NCBI GenBank assembly: GCA_016722515.1
Contig: JADKJE010000001.1
Span: 124,001 to 188,000 of the forward strand
From: Alphaproteobacteria bacterium
GTDB lineage: Bacteria > Pseudomonadota > Alphaproteobacteria > Rickettsiales > JADKJE01
Direction of reading: 5' to 3'
DNA length: 64,000 bases
In this document: one piece after another, positions 1 to 9,340 of the stretch
Layout of the letters: every line of letters begins with the position of its first letter
Position numbering within the stretch: position 1 is the first letter of the stretch
Position numbers and translations under genes: made by a program
Notes under the pieces: model-generated
Seen by the model: only the letters and a program-made list of their open reading frames with translations
Told to the model about the DNA's origin: nothing
Databases searched by the model: none

Positions 1-1652
1 TCTTTTTCTTGCGATGTGTTTAGGATTACTAACGGTTGAGATGCAAGCTGAACTTTCCTTTTTGCCTCACGTTTTGCTAACTGCTTAGAATTAAATATTC
101 TTTTTAAATCATAGCTAGCTTGCCCTGCATCTGCAACCGTGCAATATTGAATCGCTCCTGAATTTGAAACAATAAGCTGTTTTAACAAATAAGTATTATA
201 AAATTTTATATCATCTGAATAGTGCTTATTTCCATATGTTCGCCTATTATTCCTAAAGCTCTCATGGAGTGACCATGACATTTGAAATAATTTTTCAATT
301 TCGTTTTTCTCTTCATTGACTGAAACATCATTGTTTATATGATATTGATATGCTTCAATTAATAAATCATCACATAAACCAATCGAATCCCTAGCACATA
401 AATATATGCTTTCCTCAATTTTTATAAGTCGGTCTGTACGTTGCTCACCTGCCACTCGTACATCAAAACATGTTGAAAACATAGCCATTTGACGCCTGGC
501 CTCTGTAAGAGAGCGAATTAACTCTTTGAAAGTAATGATGTTTTTCTCAAATTGGCTCAATTTATTAGCCATGTATTTGCAAAAGACTAATCTATTGAGA
601 AGTAAGAATTGTACCATATTGCTTACAGTAATGGATCGGTCGAAGCTATGTAGTTTTGATATATGGCTATTACAGTTTGAGCTACTTTTGTACACATCCT
701 TTAGTATTTCCAATGTGTTTTCAAAATTATTGTTTATAATATTTAATTGTCTGGAGGATATGTTTGTGGAATCGATTTTTTTTATTTGAGATTTATCTAG
801 TTCGCACTCAATACGCAATTTCGCTTTGCTATCACCGTCATTGCTTGGTATGATTGGATCCAAAAAGGTTATACTTAACCCTTTCCTTTCTAAGGATTTG
901 CTTATTTCTTTCAAACTTTCTTCCAGGCTTGAATCTGGGCTAATAGAAAAGGGCTGGATATCAAAATCATTATAAAATCTACTAAACGAAGAAGATTGGG
1001 CTTGATGACTCAATAAATTAGCAAGAGAATTATTTTCATTTTTTTCTGAACCGGTACTTCTTTCAAGAAAATCCAGTTGGTTGCTGATTTTTTCTTTAAA
1101 ATCGGGCATGGAGTTATGCAAATCAGGTGCCAGCTGATCTAATGAAGTCTTTATTAAGTGTGCAATTATCAGCTCCTTCTTGCTTCTTGGTAAATTTGGT
1201 ACGCTTGGAAACACCATATTAAGATACTGCTCATGTTCAGCAGTATTATAAAGATTATGAACTAAATTATTAATATATTTCTCTTCTTTTATCGAATTCA
1301 TTAATGAATTAAGGTGAAAATCGATATCATTATTATCGCTCTTATCGTTTCTTACTAGCTCTATTGTATTTTTAATAATTTCTTGCTCTAAAAAAGGTTT
1401 TAACCATTCTGATTGTCTTTTGAGGTAATCTTCTTCTGAGAACCCATTGATTTCTCTTTCAAAATATTCTTCTATATCAGAATAGAAATTATTCTTTAAA
1501 TAATCTTTAAACTGCTTTTTCTTAGCGACCTGTTCTGCAGTAAGCTCTATATAGCCAAATTGATTATTATATTCTGTGTCAATTGACTCTATCAAGAAAC
1601 CATAATGAACGTCTAGAAAATATTTTAATTTAAAAATCCCGCTTTCTTTCAT
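1..1652 (-). CDS. Unrecognised large protein, 3' end beyond window
   Basis: An open frame begins at an ATG at 1650-1652 and is still open at the left edge, giving at least 550 codons with the C-terminus missing. An AGGA seven bases before the ATG supports this start. The product is rich in Asn, Lys, Ser, Asp and Glu, with no signal peptide and no membrane segment. I see no catalytic motif or known domain. Scattered Leu/Ile spacing suggests a mostly helical protein. A stop-free frame of 1.65 kb in AT-rich DNA is very unlikely by chance, so I take it as a real gene. Its function is unknown. The large ankyrin and solenoid genes nearby make an effector-like role possible, but that is only a guess. 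Confidence 0.75.
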   Translation of the reverse strand, partial: MKESGIFKLKYFLDVHYGFLIESIDTEYNNQFGYIELTAEQVAKKKQFKDYLKNNFYSDIEEYFEREINGFSEEDYLKRQSEWLKPFLEQEIIKNTIELVRNDKSDNNDIDFHLNSLMNSIKEEKYINNLVHNLYNTAEHEQYLNMVFPSVPNLPRSKKELIIAHLIKTSLDQLAPDLHNSMPDFKEKISNQLDFLERSTGSEKNENNSLANLLSHQAQSSSFSRFYNDFDIQPFSISPDSSLEESLKEISKSLERKGLSITFLDPIIPSNDGDSKAKLRIECELDKSQIKKIDSTNISSRQLNIINNNFENTLEILKDVYKSSSNCNSHISKLHSFDRSITVSNMVQFLLLNRLVFCKYMANKLSQFEKNIITFKELIRSLTEARRQMAMFSTCFDVRVAGEQRTDRLIKIEESIYLCARDSIGLCDDLLIEAYQYHINNDVSVNEEKNEIEKLFQMSWSLHESFRNNRRTYGNKHYSDDIKFYNTYLLKQLIVSNSGAIQYCTVADAGQASYDLKRIFNSKQLAKREAKRKVQLASQPLVILNTSQEK

Positions 1653-1837
1653 AAAAAAATCCTAATAATGAATACTTATAAAGTATAGCATATGCATCAT
1701 TATGCTAAAATTAAGTTTGAAGTGCAAACTTCTAACATTTATTATGAATGCCTCCCTTAGAGTAATCCAATTGAGTTTTTTAGGTGGTGTTGGGTTATAG
1801 TTATCAATAGTTTTATAGAAATCCTCCTTGCTGTATG

Positions 1838-1905
1838 TGCAGATCAAAAAAGTTGATTGATCGCTAATGTCTCGTTTCTGGTGTCCCATTGACAAAGGCA
1901 GGAGA
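1838..1905 (+). repeat. Dispersed 68-bp repeat, copy A
   Basis: This segment matches the reverse complement of 49044-49111 at 59 of 68 positions, counted by hand, with no gaps. The shared core includes a TGTCCCATTGAC box and an AAAAAAGTTGATTGATC box. Similarity ends just after AGGAGA. Both copies lie in gene-poor DNA beside accessory genes. They could be remnants of a mobile element or of a short coding sequence: copy B has a 46-codon open frame through it. Confidence 0.7.
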
Positions 1906-1994
1906 TCTCCAGAAACAGCGTGATTTTATTTCCCAAGCCTCTCAGAGAGGGTTTATTCCCTATGTTGGCAATCGGAGTTTTTGTGCGTCCTTCT

Positions 1995-2044
1995 CGATTT
2001 TTAGATGAGTGGTCAGCCGTAGGCGAGCGCTCATCTAAAAATCG
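1995..2044. repeat. Palindromic element with 15-bp perfect arms
   Basis: Perfect 15-bp arms at 1995-2009 and 2030-2044 (CGATTTTTAGATGAG and its reverse complement) are separated by a 20-base GC-richer loop. It lies about 90 bp beyond the stop of the minus-strand ankyrin gene. It could act as a transcript-ending or RNA-stabilising hairpin, but no T-run follows it on either strand, so an intrinsic terminator is not well supported. Its form also fits a dispersed palindromic repeat. Short open frames run across it on both strands, as expected for a palindrome, and I do not call them genes. Confidence 0.65.
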
Positions 2045-2130
2045 TGGATTTGGTCCTACATCACTTAAAAAACATACTCTACACCAATGCAAACAGCAGG
2101 AGCATGGCGCTTATGTAGGATAATTCTTAA

Positions 2131-4788
2131 TTACATACGCGCGGCAGAAGTCCTTCGAGTTACTTCGTTTACAAGCCTTTTGGTAAATTCGCCAAATGTC
2201 GTTGATGGAGAACGTTGCTTAGATTCTTTCTGAGAAGACGCGTCAGCAGCTCGTTTCACTGGTGCGGTATTATCCGCCTTTGGCTGTCCCGTAATCTTGA
2301 TCAAACCTCCCAGCAGTGATTTTTGGTCTAATTCATAAGAGACACTCTTACCATCGCTGCTTTCTGTCATTTTGAAAGAAGATTTTAGCAATTCAATATA
2401 TTGATCACCAGAAATAATCCCATTCGCGATAAGGGGCCTTAAGGTCTTACTGATATCCATATACTGATTCAACACACCGTTAGCAGGTACAATTGCGTCT
2501 ACTTTACCTTTATATCTCGCAGAGGCATGTTGTATAGACAAATAAAGACCTAATGTCATTACACGATCAACCAAATTATCTATCCCGTTTACATACTCCC
2601 TACGCTCTGGTGTAATCTTCAGCTCAGCAGATCTGCTAAATATTGCACTTGAAAATTCGCGCTCTCCACGTGTTATAGCATCTTTCCTATCTAAACTACG
2701 TAACGTTGAACCGCTACCTTTCAATCGTGATTGTTTCTCTTTTATTTTTGTAGGCGTATCAAAAACTGGAACAATTTTAGCTTTTTTTCTTCGAGCCACC
2801 TCTGTATCGCCGCTCTTTATATTTTGCTTCAAATCACTCAACTCAGTTTTAGTCAAACGAGCTCCCAAATGATAGAGTTTTTCGACAATTTCTTTGTTCT
2901 GAGTTTTGGTTGCATAATATAGAGCACTGTGTCCCGTTTTATCCAAAACATTAACATCCGGCCAATATTGAAGAAGCAGAGTTACGAGTTGAATATCACC
3001 TTTTTGACATGCGTAGCTGAGTAACGATTCCCCTGTTATCGGGAGAACTTTATTTACATTGTATCCTTTATCAAGCAATTCTTTAATCGTCTGTAATTGT
3101 AAATCCTTATTGACAAACGCATTGAAAGCATTCCATTCACGTTCATGCTCTATATTATGTTGACTGTTAATCTTCGTCTTGTCTGATGACAAGAACTCAT
3201 CGTCATCCACATCATTGAAGTTCAGCAATGCTTCAAAACGAGGTGATTTAAGGGCTTGATTCAATTCACAATATTCAGACACTAAATCCCAAAGTTCAGA
3301 AGGTGTTTCAAATGGTTTAGATTTAGGTGCATGTTTGATAATCGACGCAAGATCTTCACCCGCTGCGATGTGAGCCTCTAAAGATGCAATAGAAACACCA
3401 GACTTCCACACTACCTTCCCACTATAGAAAAGATATTTTTGTGCCATGATATTAAGATAACCTTTATTTAATACTTTAATATAGTCAGCCATATCCTGTG
3501 CAGTCGCATTTGGTTTCTGAGCCATCACCGTGAAACCATGAATAATACGATCAACGAAGCTTGAAATTTCAACAGGATATTCCTTGAAAGATTCCTGAAG
3601 CTGCGTTACCAACTGACCAACAAAATATTGTTTCTCTTGAACCGACCAGGTCTGTTTAAATGGAAATCTAAAATCTTCAACACATAAACCACTAAGCCTT
3701 CCAAGAATGGATTCAATAATCACATCCGAGAAAGGGGCAACAATATTAGCCCTTACGTTAGAACGTGCAGGCAATACCCATGAACGGAATTCATTTGGGT
3801 ATTCTAAAATTCGTTCGCTCATTAACAGCTTTAATTGTTCATTTGAAACCGTACCAATTGCTGACTGATCTTTAAGTACGTCTCTTAACGTTTCAACTGT
3901 TGGTAAATCAGAGTTATCCTTATAACTACTTCTTAAATATTCAATAAGCGCTGTTTTAAGTGGGTAAATACCCTCCACTTTTCCAACGCTATCAAGGACT
4001 ATAGCCTGAGCAATCGAACGTTCAAGTGCTTGAATCACCCCTCTTTGGTTTGCCAACGTTTGTGATAACAAGTTTTCATAGAGCGACGTCGCCAATGCTT
4101 TAGACAGCGGAACAGAAGCAGTTCCCAAAAGAACAGACTCATTGAGCGAGGTTGATTGGCCGCTCAATGTAGCAACCCGCATAAGCGCAGATTCAAATCG
4201 TTGTTTCGTAGCAGCATCGAGCGTTTTACGAATGGTTTCTAATGCAAGATCATTTACTGGTTTTCCTGATGCCTGATTAACAAAATCACCCAGGGATAAC
4301 TGCAACCCGGGTTTTCCCTTAGCAACCTGGTAAAGATCAACATAGGCAAGAGCCAGTGCTTGCTCTCCTCGTTTTACAAGTTCACCCAATCCAGGATAGG
4401 TTTTATTTGAAAGTTCATTTATTAAACTTCCACGAATTTCCTGGAAAATCAAAGATTCTTTATTTTTTCGTGCTCTTTTATAAAGTGGAGCCACAATTGC
4501 ATTCAACTCCGAAATACTTATGCCAAGAGACTCGATTTGCTCATTTACCTTTTTAAACGCCTTTCTATCCTGTTTTTGAGCTGCATCCACCGCTGCTGAT
4601 AATAAAATGAGCAATTCAATTTCACCTGAGCTTTCTTTAGCCAAATTTTTGAAACGAGCAACGGCAGTTAGAATATCTGGATTGTTTGCTTCTACGCTGG
4701 CTTCAGAACGAGTGCGTGCCTTTATAGGTAAGTCTATCACCTTATCACTTACTACAGGTGCAGATTCAGCTCTTTGGGTTCTTGGCAT
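2131..4788 (-). CDS. Ankyrin-repeat protein, 885 aa
   Basis: An 885-residue protein without signal peptide or membrane helices. About two to three ankyrin repeats are recognisable at roughly residues 555-645 (TGESLLSYACQKGD and TGHSALYYATKTQN, each followed by a VxLL- or VEKL-type helix). The N-terminal 550 residues are helical and unassigned. The C-terminus (about 700-885) is basic and polar, with a KR- and S-rich tail. ATG at 4786-4788 is preceded by AAGGAG at eight bases, and a plausible promoter lies at 4834-4862. Ankyrin proteins of host-associated alphaproteobacteria often act as secreted effectors that bind host proteins. That role is inferred from family and lifestyle only. It is transcribed alone, with a palindromic element downstream. 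Confidence 0.85.
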   Translation of the reverse strand: MPRTQRAESAPVVSDKVIDLPIKARTRSEASVEANNPDILTAVARFKNLAKESSGEIELLILLSAAVDAAQKQDRKAFKKVNEQIESLGISISELNAIVAPLYKRARKNKESLIFQEIRGSLINELSNKTYPGLGELVKRGEQALALAYVDLYQVAKGKPGLQLSLGDFVNQASGKPVNDLALETIRKTLDAATKQRFESALMRVATLSGQSTSLNESVLLGTASVPLSKALATSLYENLLSQTLANQRGVIQALERSIAQAIVLDSVGKVEGIYPLKTALIEYLRSSYKDNSDLPTVETLRDVLKDQSAIGTVSNEQLKLLMSERILEYPNEFRSWVLPARSNVRANIVAPFSDVIIESILGRLSGLCVEDFRFPFKQTWSVQEKQYFVGQLVTQLQESFKEYPVEISSFVDRIIHGFTVMAQKPNATAQDMADYIKVLNKGYLNIMAQKYLFYSGKVVWKSGVSIASLEAHIAAGEDLASIIKHAPKSKPFETPSELWDLVSEYCELNQALKSPRFEALLNFNDVDDDEFLSSDKTKINSQHNIEHEREWNAFNAFVNKDLQLQTIKELLDKGYNVNKVLPITGESLLSYACQKGDIQLVTLLLQYWPDVNVLDKTGHSALYYATKTQNKEIVEKLYHLGARLTKTELSDLKQNIKSGDTEVARRKKAKIVPVFDTPTKIKEKQSRLKGSGSTLRSLDRKDAITRGEREFSSAIFSRSAELKITPERREYVNGIDNLVDRVMTLGLYLSIQHASARYKGKVDAIVPANGVLNQYMDISKTLRPLIANGIISGDQYIELLKSSFKMTESSDGKSVSYELDQKSLLGGLIKITGQPKADNTAPVKRAADASSQKESKQRSPSTTFGEFTKRLVNEVTRRTSAARM

Positions 4789-4833
4789 TTAGATTACTCC
4801 TTATTCACATTCTTTCATTTTCAACACCGAGTA

Positions 4834-4862
4834 TTACTATCTTATATTTTTTCAACTTTCAA
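4834..4862 (-). promoter_or_regulatory. Putative sigma70-type promoter of the ankyrin gene
   Basis: On the minus strand TTGAAA (4862-4857) and TAGTAA (4839-4834) are separated by 17 bases, about 45 bp upstream of the ankyrin ATG. Spacing and the -35 box are good; the -10 is weak. The rest of the 4793-5098 gap is AT-rich and shows no gene. Confidence 0.4.
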
Positions 4863-5098
4863 TACCCAAATCAAACATTGAACATTATTTCAATAATATT
4901 AACTTAAGGTTGTATGGAATAAATTGAGAATTCCCTCCTTACCCAAAAGATAATGAGTAAATCAGCATAATATCAACCGCCAGATATTATCTGCCATAGC
5001 TTAAAAAACCAAGTCTGGTAAGCTGCGGATTCATGTCAAAGGATATAGGCATGCGTATCGCCTTGAAGCTCAAAGAAAAGCCTGTTTGGAGTTAAAGA

Positions 5099-5719
5099 TT
5101 ATTCTTCTAGTTGCAAAAAACTCTGCCGTGAGCGCATAGCCGCGTTCAAGGTACCTTCATCCAAATAATCAAGCTCACCTCCCATAGGGATTCCTTGAGC
5201 CAGTCGCGTGATGCGTTTAAGGCCTAATTCTTTCAATTGTTCTGTAATATAATGCGCTGTTGTTTGGCCATCAATCGTGGCATTGGTTGCCAGAATAACT
5301 TCTTCTACTTGATGATCTTTTATCATCGTAATCAGCTGGGTGATCCGTAATTGTTGCGGCCCTCGCCCATCAATAGCAGACAGTGTTCCGCCTAATACAT
5401 GATAGAGTCCACGATAAACACGACTACGTTCCATCGCCCATAAATCAGTAACATCCTCAACCACACACAGCAATTTGCGATCACGGCCTTCATCACTGCA
5501 TATTTCGCATAAGGCCTGTTCATCAATATTGCCGCATTGATCACAAACTTTAATATGCTGAGCAAATTGTTCAAGCGTTTGCACTAATTGCGGCAATAAG
5601 GTTTCACGATGCTTTACCAGATGCAGCACAATACGCTTGGCCGAACGGTTACCAAGGCCCGGCAATTTACCGATATGCTGGATTAATTGCTGTATAACGC
5701 TGCCATGGCCGCTGATCAT
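5099..5719 (-). CDS. recR: Recombination mediator RecR
   Basis: RecR works with RecF/RecO to load RecA on gapped DNA during recombinational repair. The 206-residue product has normal length. It shows a helix-hairpin-helix near residues 16-30 (LPGLGNRSAKR), a four-cysteine zinc finger with Cys 59, 62, 71 and 74, then a Toprim domain from about residue 82 (LCVVEDVTDLWAMERS) ending with the conserved IPMGGELDYLD segment. It is the last gene of dnaX-ybaB-recR, a very conserved bacterial cluster, 70 bp downstream of ybaB. All key residues are present. Confidence 0.97.
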   Translation of the reverse strand: MISGHGSVIQQLIQHIGKLPGLGNRSAKRIVLHLVKHRETLLPQLVQTLEQFAQHIKVCDQCGNIDEQALCEICSDEGRDRKLLCVVEDVTDLWAMERSRVYRGLYHVLGGTLSAIDGRGPQQLRITQLITMIKDHQVEEVILATNATIDGQTTAHYITEQLKELGLKRITRLAQGIPMGGELDYLDEGTLNAAMRSRQSFLQLEE

Positions 5720-5789
5720 TGCATAGATACCATTAAATAAAAATGGAAGATACGATAGTTAAAGATAATTGGGTATAAAACCCAATCAA

Positions 5790-6110
5790 CTAGAAAGGTA
5801 ATTTTACCCCAGGAGGCAATCCAAGCTGTGAAGCCATACCACTCATTTCACCAGCAGAATAATCATCCAGCTTTTTGCGTGCATCATTAAAGGCAGCCGT
5901 GATTAAGTCGGCCAGCAAATCAGGATCACTAGGATCAACAACACTTTTATCGAAGTTAATACGCAAAATATCATTTCGGCCATTGATGGTTATCTTCACC
6001 ATACCACCGCCTGAAGTGCCTTCAAACTCCATCACATCGATGCGTTGTTTTAGGTCCTCAATTTTTTTCTGCATCGTTTGTGCCTGACGCATCATTTGTT
6101 GAATATTCAT
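5790..6110 (-). CDS. ybaB: YbaB/EbfC nucleoid-associated protein
   Basis: A small DNA-binding protein of the YbaB/EbfC family, 106 residues. It forms dimers and binds DNA without strong sequence specificity. The start MNIQQMMRQAQTMQKKI, the central GGGMVKITINGR strand and the C-terminal SQLGLPPGVKLPF are typical. GAGG lies before the ATG. It sits between dnaX (25 bp away) and recR, its standard position, so co-transcription is expected. Confidence 0.95.
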   Translation of the reverse strand: MNIQQMMRQAQTMQKKIEDLKQRIDVMEFEGTSGGGMVKITINGRNDILRINFDKSVVDPSDPDLLADLITAAFNDARKKLDDYSAGEMSGMASQLGLPPGVKLPF

Positions 6111-6135
6111 ACGATTACCTCTTTATAGTTTTATT

Positions 6136-8070
6136 CTATTGGTTTTCTTCGGCATGTTCCTGGATAGGAACAACATCTTTAAGTTCCGCTCCAGGAAAAA
6201 ACTGCTCCATCATCTGATTAGCCGGCGAACGCCTAGCATCATCAAATAACGATTGCTGCTGCGCTTCATCAACTTGTTTCAGCGTAGGCTGACCCTCGCT
6301 TTCTGATAACAGAACCACCCACGCTTGTCCAGTCCATTCCACCAGTTTCTTTTGAATCCGTGATGCTAAATCCCTGGGAGCATTGGCTGAAAGCCTGATT
6401 TCTATTTTGCCAATCTCATAATTTACAACATGAACATCATCATATAAGTATCTGTATAATAATATTTCTCTGTGTTCCCTAAAAAGCTGGCATACGGCTT
6501 GATAATCAGCAGGCAATGCAGTTGGGACTCCCTTGGTTTCTGCGGTAACCACAGGATCCACAGGAGCACGTTCTTTGTGTGTTTCAACAACAGGTTCAAC
6601 GTAAGCAGGAACTTCATTAACCTCCGGCGGCAAATCAGAGCTAGCTACGACAAATGCACCTTGGGATACCATTTGTTGCTCTGGAAGCTCTGCTGGCTCA
6701 ACTACTGGCACACTAGATTGAGCTGTTTGAACAGGTTGCGTCGGCTGAATAACCGGAGCCTGCTGCTGCACTGGTTGCTGTTGAAGCTCAGCTTTTGTTG
6801 CCTGAGGCAGAGTCTGAGGTTGAGTCTGAGGCAGAGTCTGAACCAGCTCCCTTTCAACCGGCCTTAATTCGGCAGATAGTGGTACAACTTTACCCTGGCT
6901 GATATCTTTAATGATGGCATCCACCGTTGGCAAGTCTGAGGCATAAGCAATGCGCACAAATACCATTTCAACCGCACCAAAACTGTTGGGTGCTAATTTC
7001 ACTTCCTGGATTCCTTTAAGGAACATTTGCCACAAGCGGGTTAAAGCAGCCATTGATAAATTATCCGCTAAAATCCTGCCACGTGCACGCTCCATTTCTG
7101 GGACCGAAAAATCACTGGCTAATTGAGGAACCACTTTAAGGCGGGTAATAAACTGCACCACTTCCAATATATGGTTGAGGATCAACAATGGATCAGCACC
7201 TTTTTGATAACATTCATCCAGTAGCTTTAAAGCCTCCGGTACTTCAGCCTTGGTGAGATGCTCCAGCATATCAAAGAGCACCGCCCGATCCGCAAGGCCA
7301 AGCATTTCGCGCACCGCCATTGCCGTAATAGCAGCATCAGCACCACTATACGCAATCGATTGGTCAAGCAACGATAATCCATCGCGTACTGACCCTTCAG
7401 AGGCATGGCCTATCAAGGCCAGCGCATCTGGATTAATCGTAATGTGCTCTTTAGCCGCAACATTACCCAGATGGGTGACCATTTCTTCGGATGATAAGCG
7501 CCGCAAATCAAAACGCTGGCAGCGCGATAAGATGGTGACTGGAATTTTTTGAAGCTCGGTGGTGGCAAAAATAAACTTCACATGTGAAGGCGGCTCCTCC
7601 AGCGTTTTTAACAAGGCATTAAATGCGTTGTTAGAAAGCATATGCACTTCGTCGATGATAAAGATTTTATAACGCGCCTGCGTCGGCAGATAACGGACAT
7701 TATCGATGATTTCACGTATGTCATTCACGCCAGTACGACTCGCTGCATCCATTTCTAAAATATCGGGATGGCGGTCTTCGGCAATCGAGGTACAGTTACC
7801 GCATACCCCACACGGCGAAAGGGTAATCCCTCCCTGCCCGTTTGCACCAATGCAGTTAAGGGCCCTGGCAATAATCCTGGCAGTGGTGGTTTTGCCAATG
7901 CCTCGAATACCCGTCAAAAGGAACGCATGGGCAATCCGGTTATGGGAAATGGCATTATCAAATGTACGCACCATCGACTCCTGCCCAACGAGATCACTAA
8001 ACGTGGTGGGACGATATTTACGGGCTAATACGCGATAAGCTTGTTCTGATGAAGACACGTTCATTCCCAT
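6136..8070 (-). CDS. dnaX: DNA polymerase III subunit gamma/tau
   Basis: The clamp-loader ATPase that holds the replicative polymerase together. The 644-residue protein has Walker A at about residues 54-62 (GIRGIGKTT), a zinc module with Cys 73, 87, 90 and 93, the DEVHMLSNNAFNALLKTLEEPP block and the sensor region SRCQRFDLRR. A Pro/Gln-rich linker spans about 395-470 and a tau-like C-terminal domain follows. I found no clear A-rich slippage site for a short gamma form. The first gene of dnaX-ybaB-recR, it starts right behind the SRP RNA gene. Confidence 0.97.
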   Translation of the reverse strand: MGMNVSSSEQAYRVLARKYRPTTFSDLVGQESMVRTFDNAISHNRIAHAFLLTGIRGIGKTTTARIIARALNCIGANGQGGITLSPCGVCGNCTSIAEDRHPDILEMDAASRTGVNDIREIIDNVRYLPTQARYKIFIIDEVHMLSNNAFNALLKTLEEPPSHVKFIFATTELQKIPVTILSRCQRFDLRRLSSEEMVTHLGNVAAKEHITINPDALALIGHASEGSVRDGLSLLDQSIAYSGADAAITAMAVREMLGLADRAVLFDMLEHLTKAEVPEALKLLDECYQKGADPLLILNHILEVVQFITRLKVVPQLASDFSVPEMERARGRILADNLSMAALTRLWQMFLKGIQEVKLAPNSFGAVEMVFVRIAYASDLPTVDAIIKDISQGKVVPLSAELRPVERELVQTLPQTQPQTLPQATKAELQQQPVQQQAPVIQPTQPVQTAQSSVPVVEPAELPEQQMVSQGAFVVASSDLPPEVNEVPAYVEPVVETHKERAPVDPVVTAETKGVPTALPADYQAVCQLFREHREILLYRYLYDDVHVVNYEIGKIEIRLSANAPRDLASRIQKKLVEWTGQAWVVLLSESEGQPTLKQVDEAQQQSLFDDARRSPANQMMEQFFPGAELKDVVPIQEHAEENQ

Positions 8071-8085
8071 AGAATGCCAAAAGAC

Positions 8086-8178
8086 AACGGTGGACAGCTG
8101 CGACCCAATAACGGCCCGTTACGGCTGCTTCCTTTCGGATCTGACCGGGTTGGCGGGGATACTGCCCGCAACTGCCCT
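8086..8178 (-). ncRNA. ffs: 4.5S signal recognition particle RNA
   Basis: On the minus strand this contains the SRP helix-8 core GGTCAGATCCGAAAGGAAGC followed by AGCC, flanked by pairing arms. The 5' side (GGGCAGTTGCG from about 8177) pairs with the 3' side (CGCAGCTGTCC to 8092), giving the usual single hairpin with asymmetric internal loop. A short T-run near 8080-8083 may mark the 3' end. The RNA binds Ffh and targets nascent membrane proteins. Its place just before dnaX is common in alphaproteobacteria. Exact ends are uncertain by about 10 bases. Confidence 0.9.
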
Positions 8179-8181
8179 TTC

Positions 8182-8210
8182 TATCATCGACAATTCACAG
8201 CAAGATGCAA
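8182..8210 (-). promoter_or_regulatory. Putative ffs promoter
   Basis: On the minus strand TTGCAT (8210-8205) and ATGATA (8187-8182) are 17 bases apart, with the inferred RNA start about five bases downstream. Position and spacing fit a strong stable-RNA promoter that could also feed dnaX. The remaining gap to 8414 holds no gene that I can see. Confidence 0.5.
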
Positions 8211-8414
8211 GTTTTTTGTGAAGTTATTCTTCATTCATTTTGCGATCCCACCACGGCAACGAAAGGTTGAGTATAAAATTTATGTTACATTTTGATTTTA
8301 ACATTCTATCCAGAGTAAAATTATTTACTCTTATGGGACGTAATGTTAAGAAGAGGAATTTATTTGGCAAAACAGATAATCGCGTCACAAAACGATCGCT
8401 TCAATACAACTCAT

Positions 8415-8792
8415 TTATTCATACCAAGAATTATAATTCCCATACCCATGCAACTGAGTCGCTTTCATATAAGCCCTGCAATAATCATAAGCATCACGCC
8501 AAACACGTTGATAAACAGGATTATCGATCAGTGCGCCATCTTTGCGTAAACTATGAAATGCTTTGGTGAATTGGCTCCCATAGCCAGAAAAAGCGCTCTC
8601 ACATCCATCCGTCCAACCTTGCTGATATTCAGGTGGCCCAGGAGGCGGATTAACATTAAAGGCCCATGGCCTACCAACACCCGGCGTCATATGAAGCCCA
8701 TTACAGCCACTAATGCCTAAGACAAGAATACCTACGGACACCCGTTTGAAAATAACAGGGATTCCGTCACAATATTGTAATATCTTTTGCAT
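8415..8792 (-). CDS. Lipoprotein of a GWxDGC family (paralogue 1)
   Basis: A 125-residue protein with an N-terminal hydrophobic segment ending in a lipobox (LGISGC), so a lipid-anchored envelope protein is expected. The mature part carries GWTDGCESA, then a YxxVWxxAYDYCR block near the C-terminus. The same two blocks occur in the two plus-strand genes at 8915-9340 and 9340-9819. The conserved Cys in each block could form a disulphide in the periplasm. It is divergent from its paralogues, with a shared 120-bp promoter region between them. The family is not recognised by me and the function is unknown. Confidence 0.85.
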   Translation of the reverse strand: MQKILQYCDGIPVIFKRVSVGILVLGISGCNGLHMTPGVGRPWAFNVNPPPGPPEYQQGWTDGCESAFSGYGSQFTKAFHSLRKDGALIDNPVYQRVWRDAYDYCRAYMKATQLHGYGNYNSWYE

Positions 8793-8914
8793 ATTTGCTT
8801 CAAATACAAATTAATACCTCTATTATCTCAAATTGTTTAAGGATATGTCAATAAAAACTTTGATTTTTCTTAATATACATGCTACCATGCGTGGGCATAA
8901 GGAAGATAATCTCC

Positions 8915-9340
8915 ATGGCCTCGTTAAGGTTATTAATATGTTTGGGAATCCTTTTACAGCTAATCGCATGTAAACCTGTTCCCTTGTGGATAGGAAAAAC
9001 ACCTACAAACGCCGATCCCATGTTCAATATGGGGTGGAAAGATGGCTGCGAGTCTGGGTTAGCCTCCGTTAGTAACAGTTTCTATAAAACCTTTTATAAA
9101 TTCCGACAGCAAGCGCATCTTATTGAAAACAACACCTATTACGGTGCCTGGTTCGATTCCTTCCGTTATTGTCGTGACTATACCGATAAATGGACGTTTG
9201 AGTCGTGGGACCGTGCCGAAAATACCGACCCCAATCAAAAACCACTTTACCAGGGTGTTGGTGATTTTTTGCTGTTTACTCCTCCACTTCACTACGAAAC
9301 ACCTTACGCATTTGGCGGCATCAAGAGTTTTTGGAATTGA
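8915..9340 (+). CDS. Lipoprotein of a GWxDGC family (paralogue 2)
   Basis: A 141-residue lipoprotein with signal segment and lipobox LIAC, then GWKDGCESG and WFDSFRYCRDY matching its neighbours. I chose the ATG at 8915 because AAGGAAG lies nine bases upstream and the signal peptide then has normal length. An earlier in-frame ATG at 8879 has no ribosome site and would lengthen the signal unnaturally. The stop TGA (9338-9340) overlaps the ATG of the next gene by one base, so translation of the pair is probably coupled. Function unknown. Confidence 0.88.
   Translation: MASLRLLICLGILLQLIACKPVPLWIGKTPTNADPMFNMGWKDGCESGLASVSNSFYKTFYKFRQQAHLIENNTYYGAWFDSFRYCRDYTDKWTFESWDRAENTDPNQKPLYQGVGDFLLFTPPLHYETPYAFGGIKSFWN

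Noticed and set aside
1844..2123. Open frames on both strands across the repeat-rich gap (1844-2092 minus, 1920-2123 plus)
   Set aside because: They mirror each other through the palindrome, have no ribosome sites and no coding character.
6472..6867. 131-codon plus-strand frame inside dnaX
   Set aside because: Antisense to the Pro/Gln-rich linker of dnaX; low-complexity composition explains the lack of stops.
7250..8038. Plus-strand frames of 86-110 codons antisense to dnaX
   Set aside because: Shadow frames of a fully recognised gene with no start signals.
8240..8569. 109-codon plus-strand frame overlapping the lipoprotein gene
   Set aside because: The minus-strand frame has a lipobox and paralogues; the plus frame has neither.
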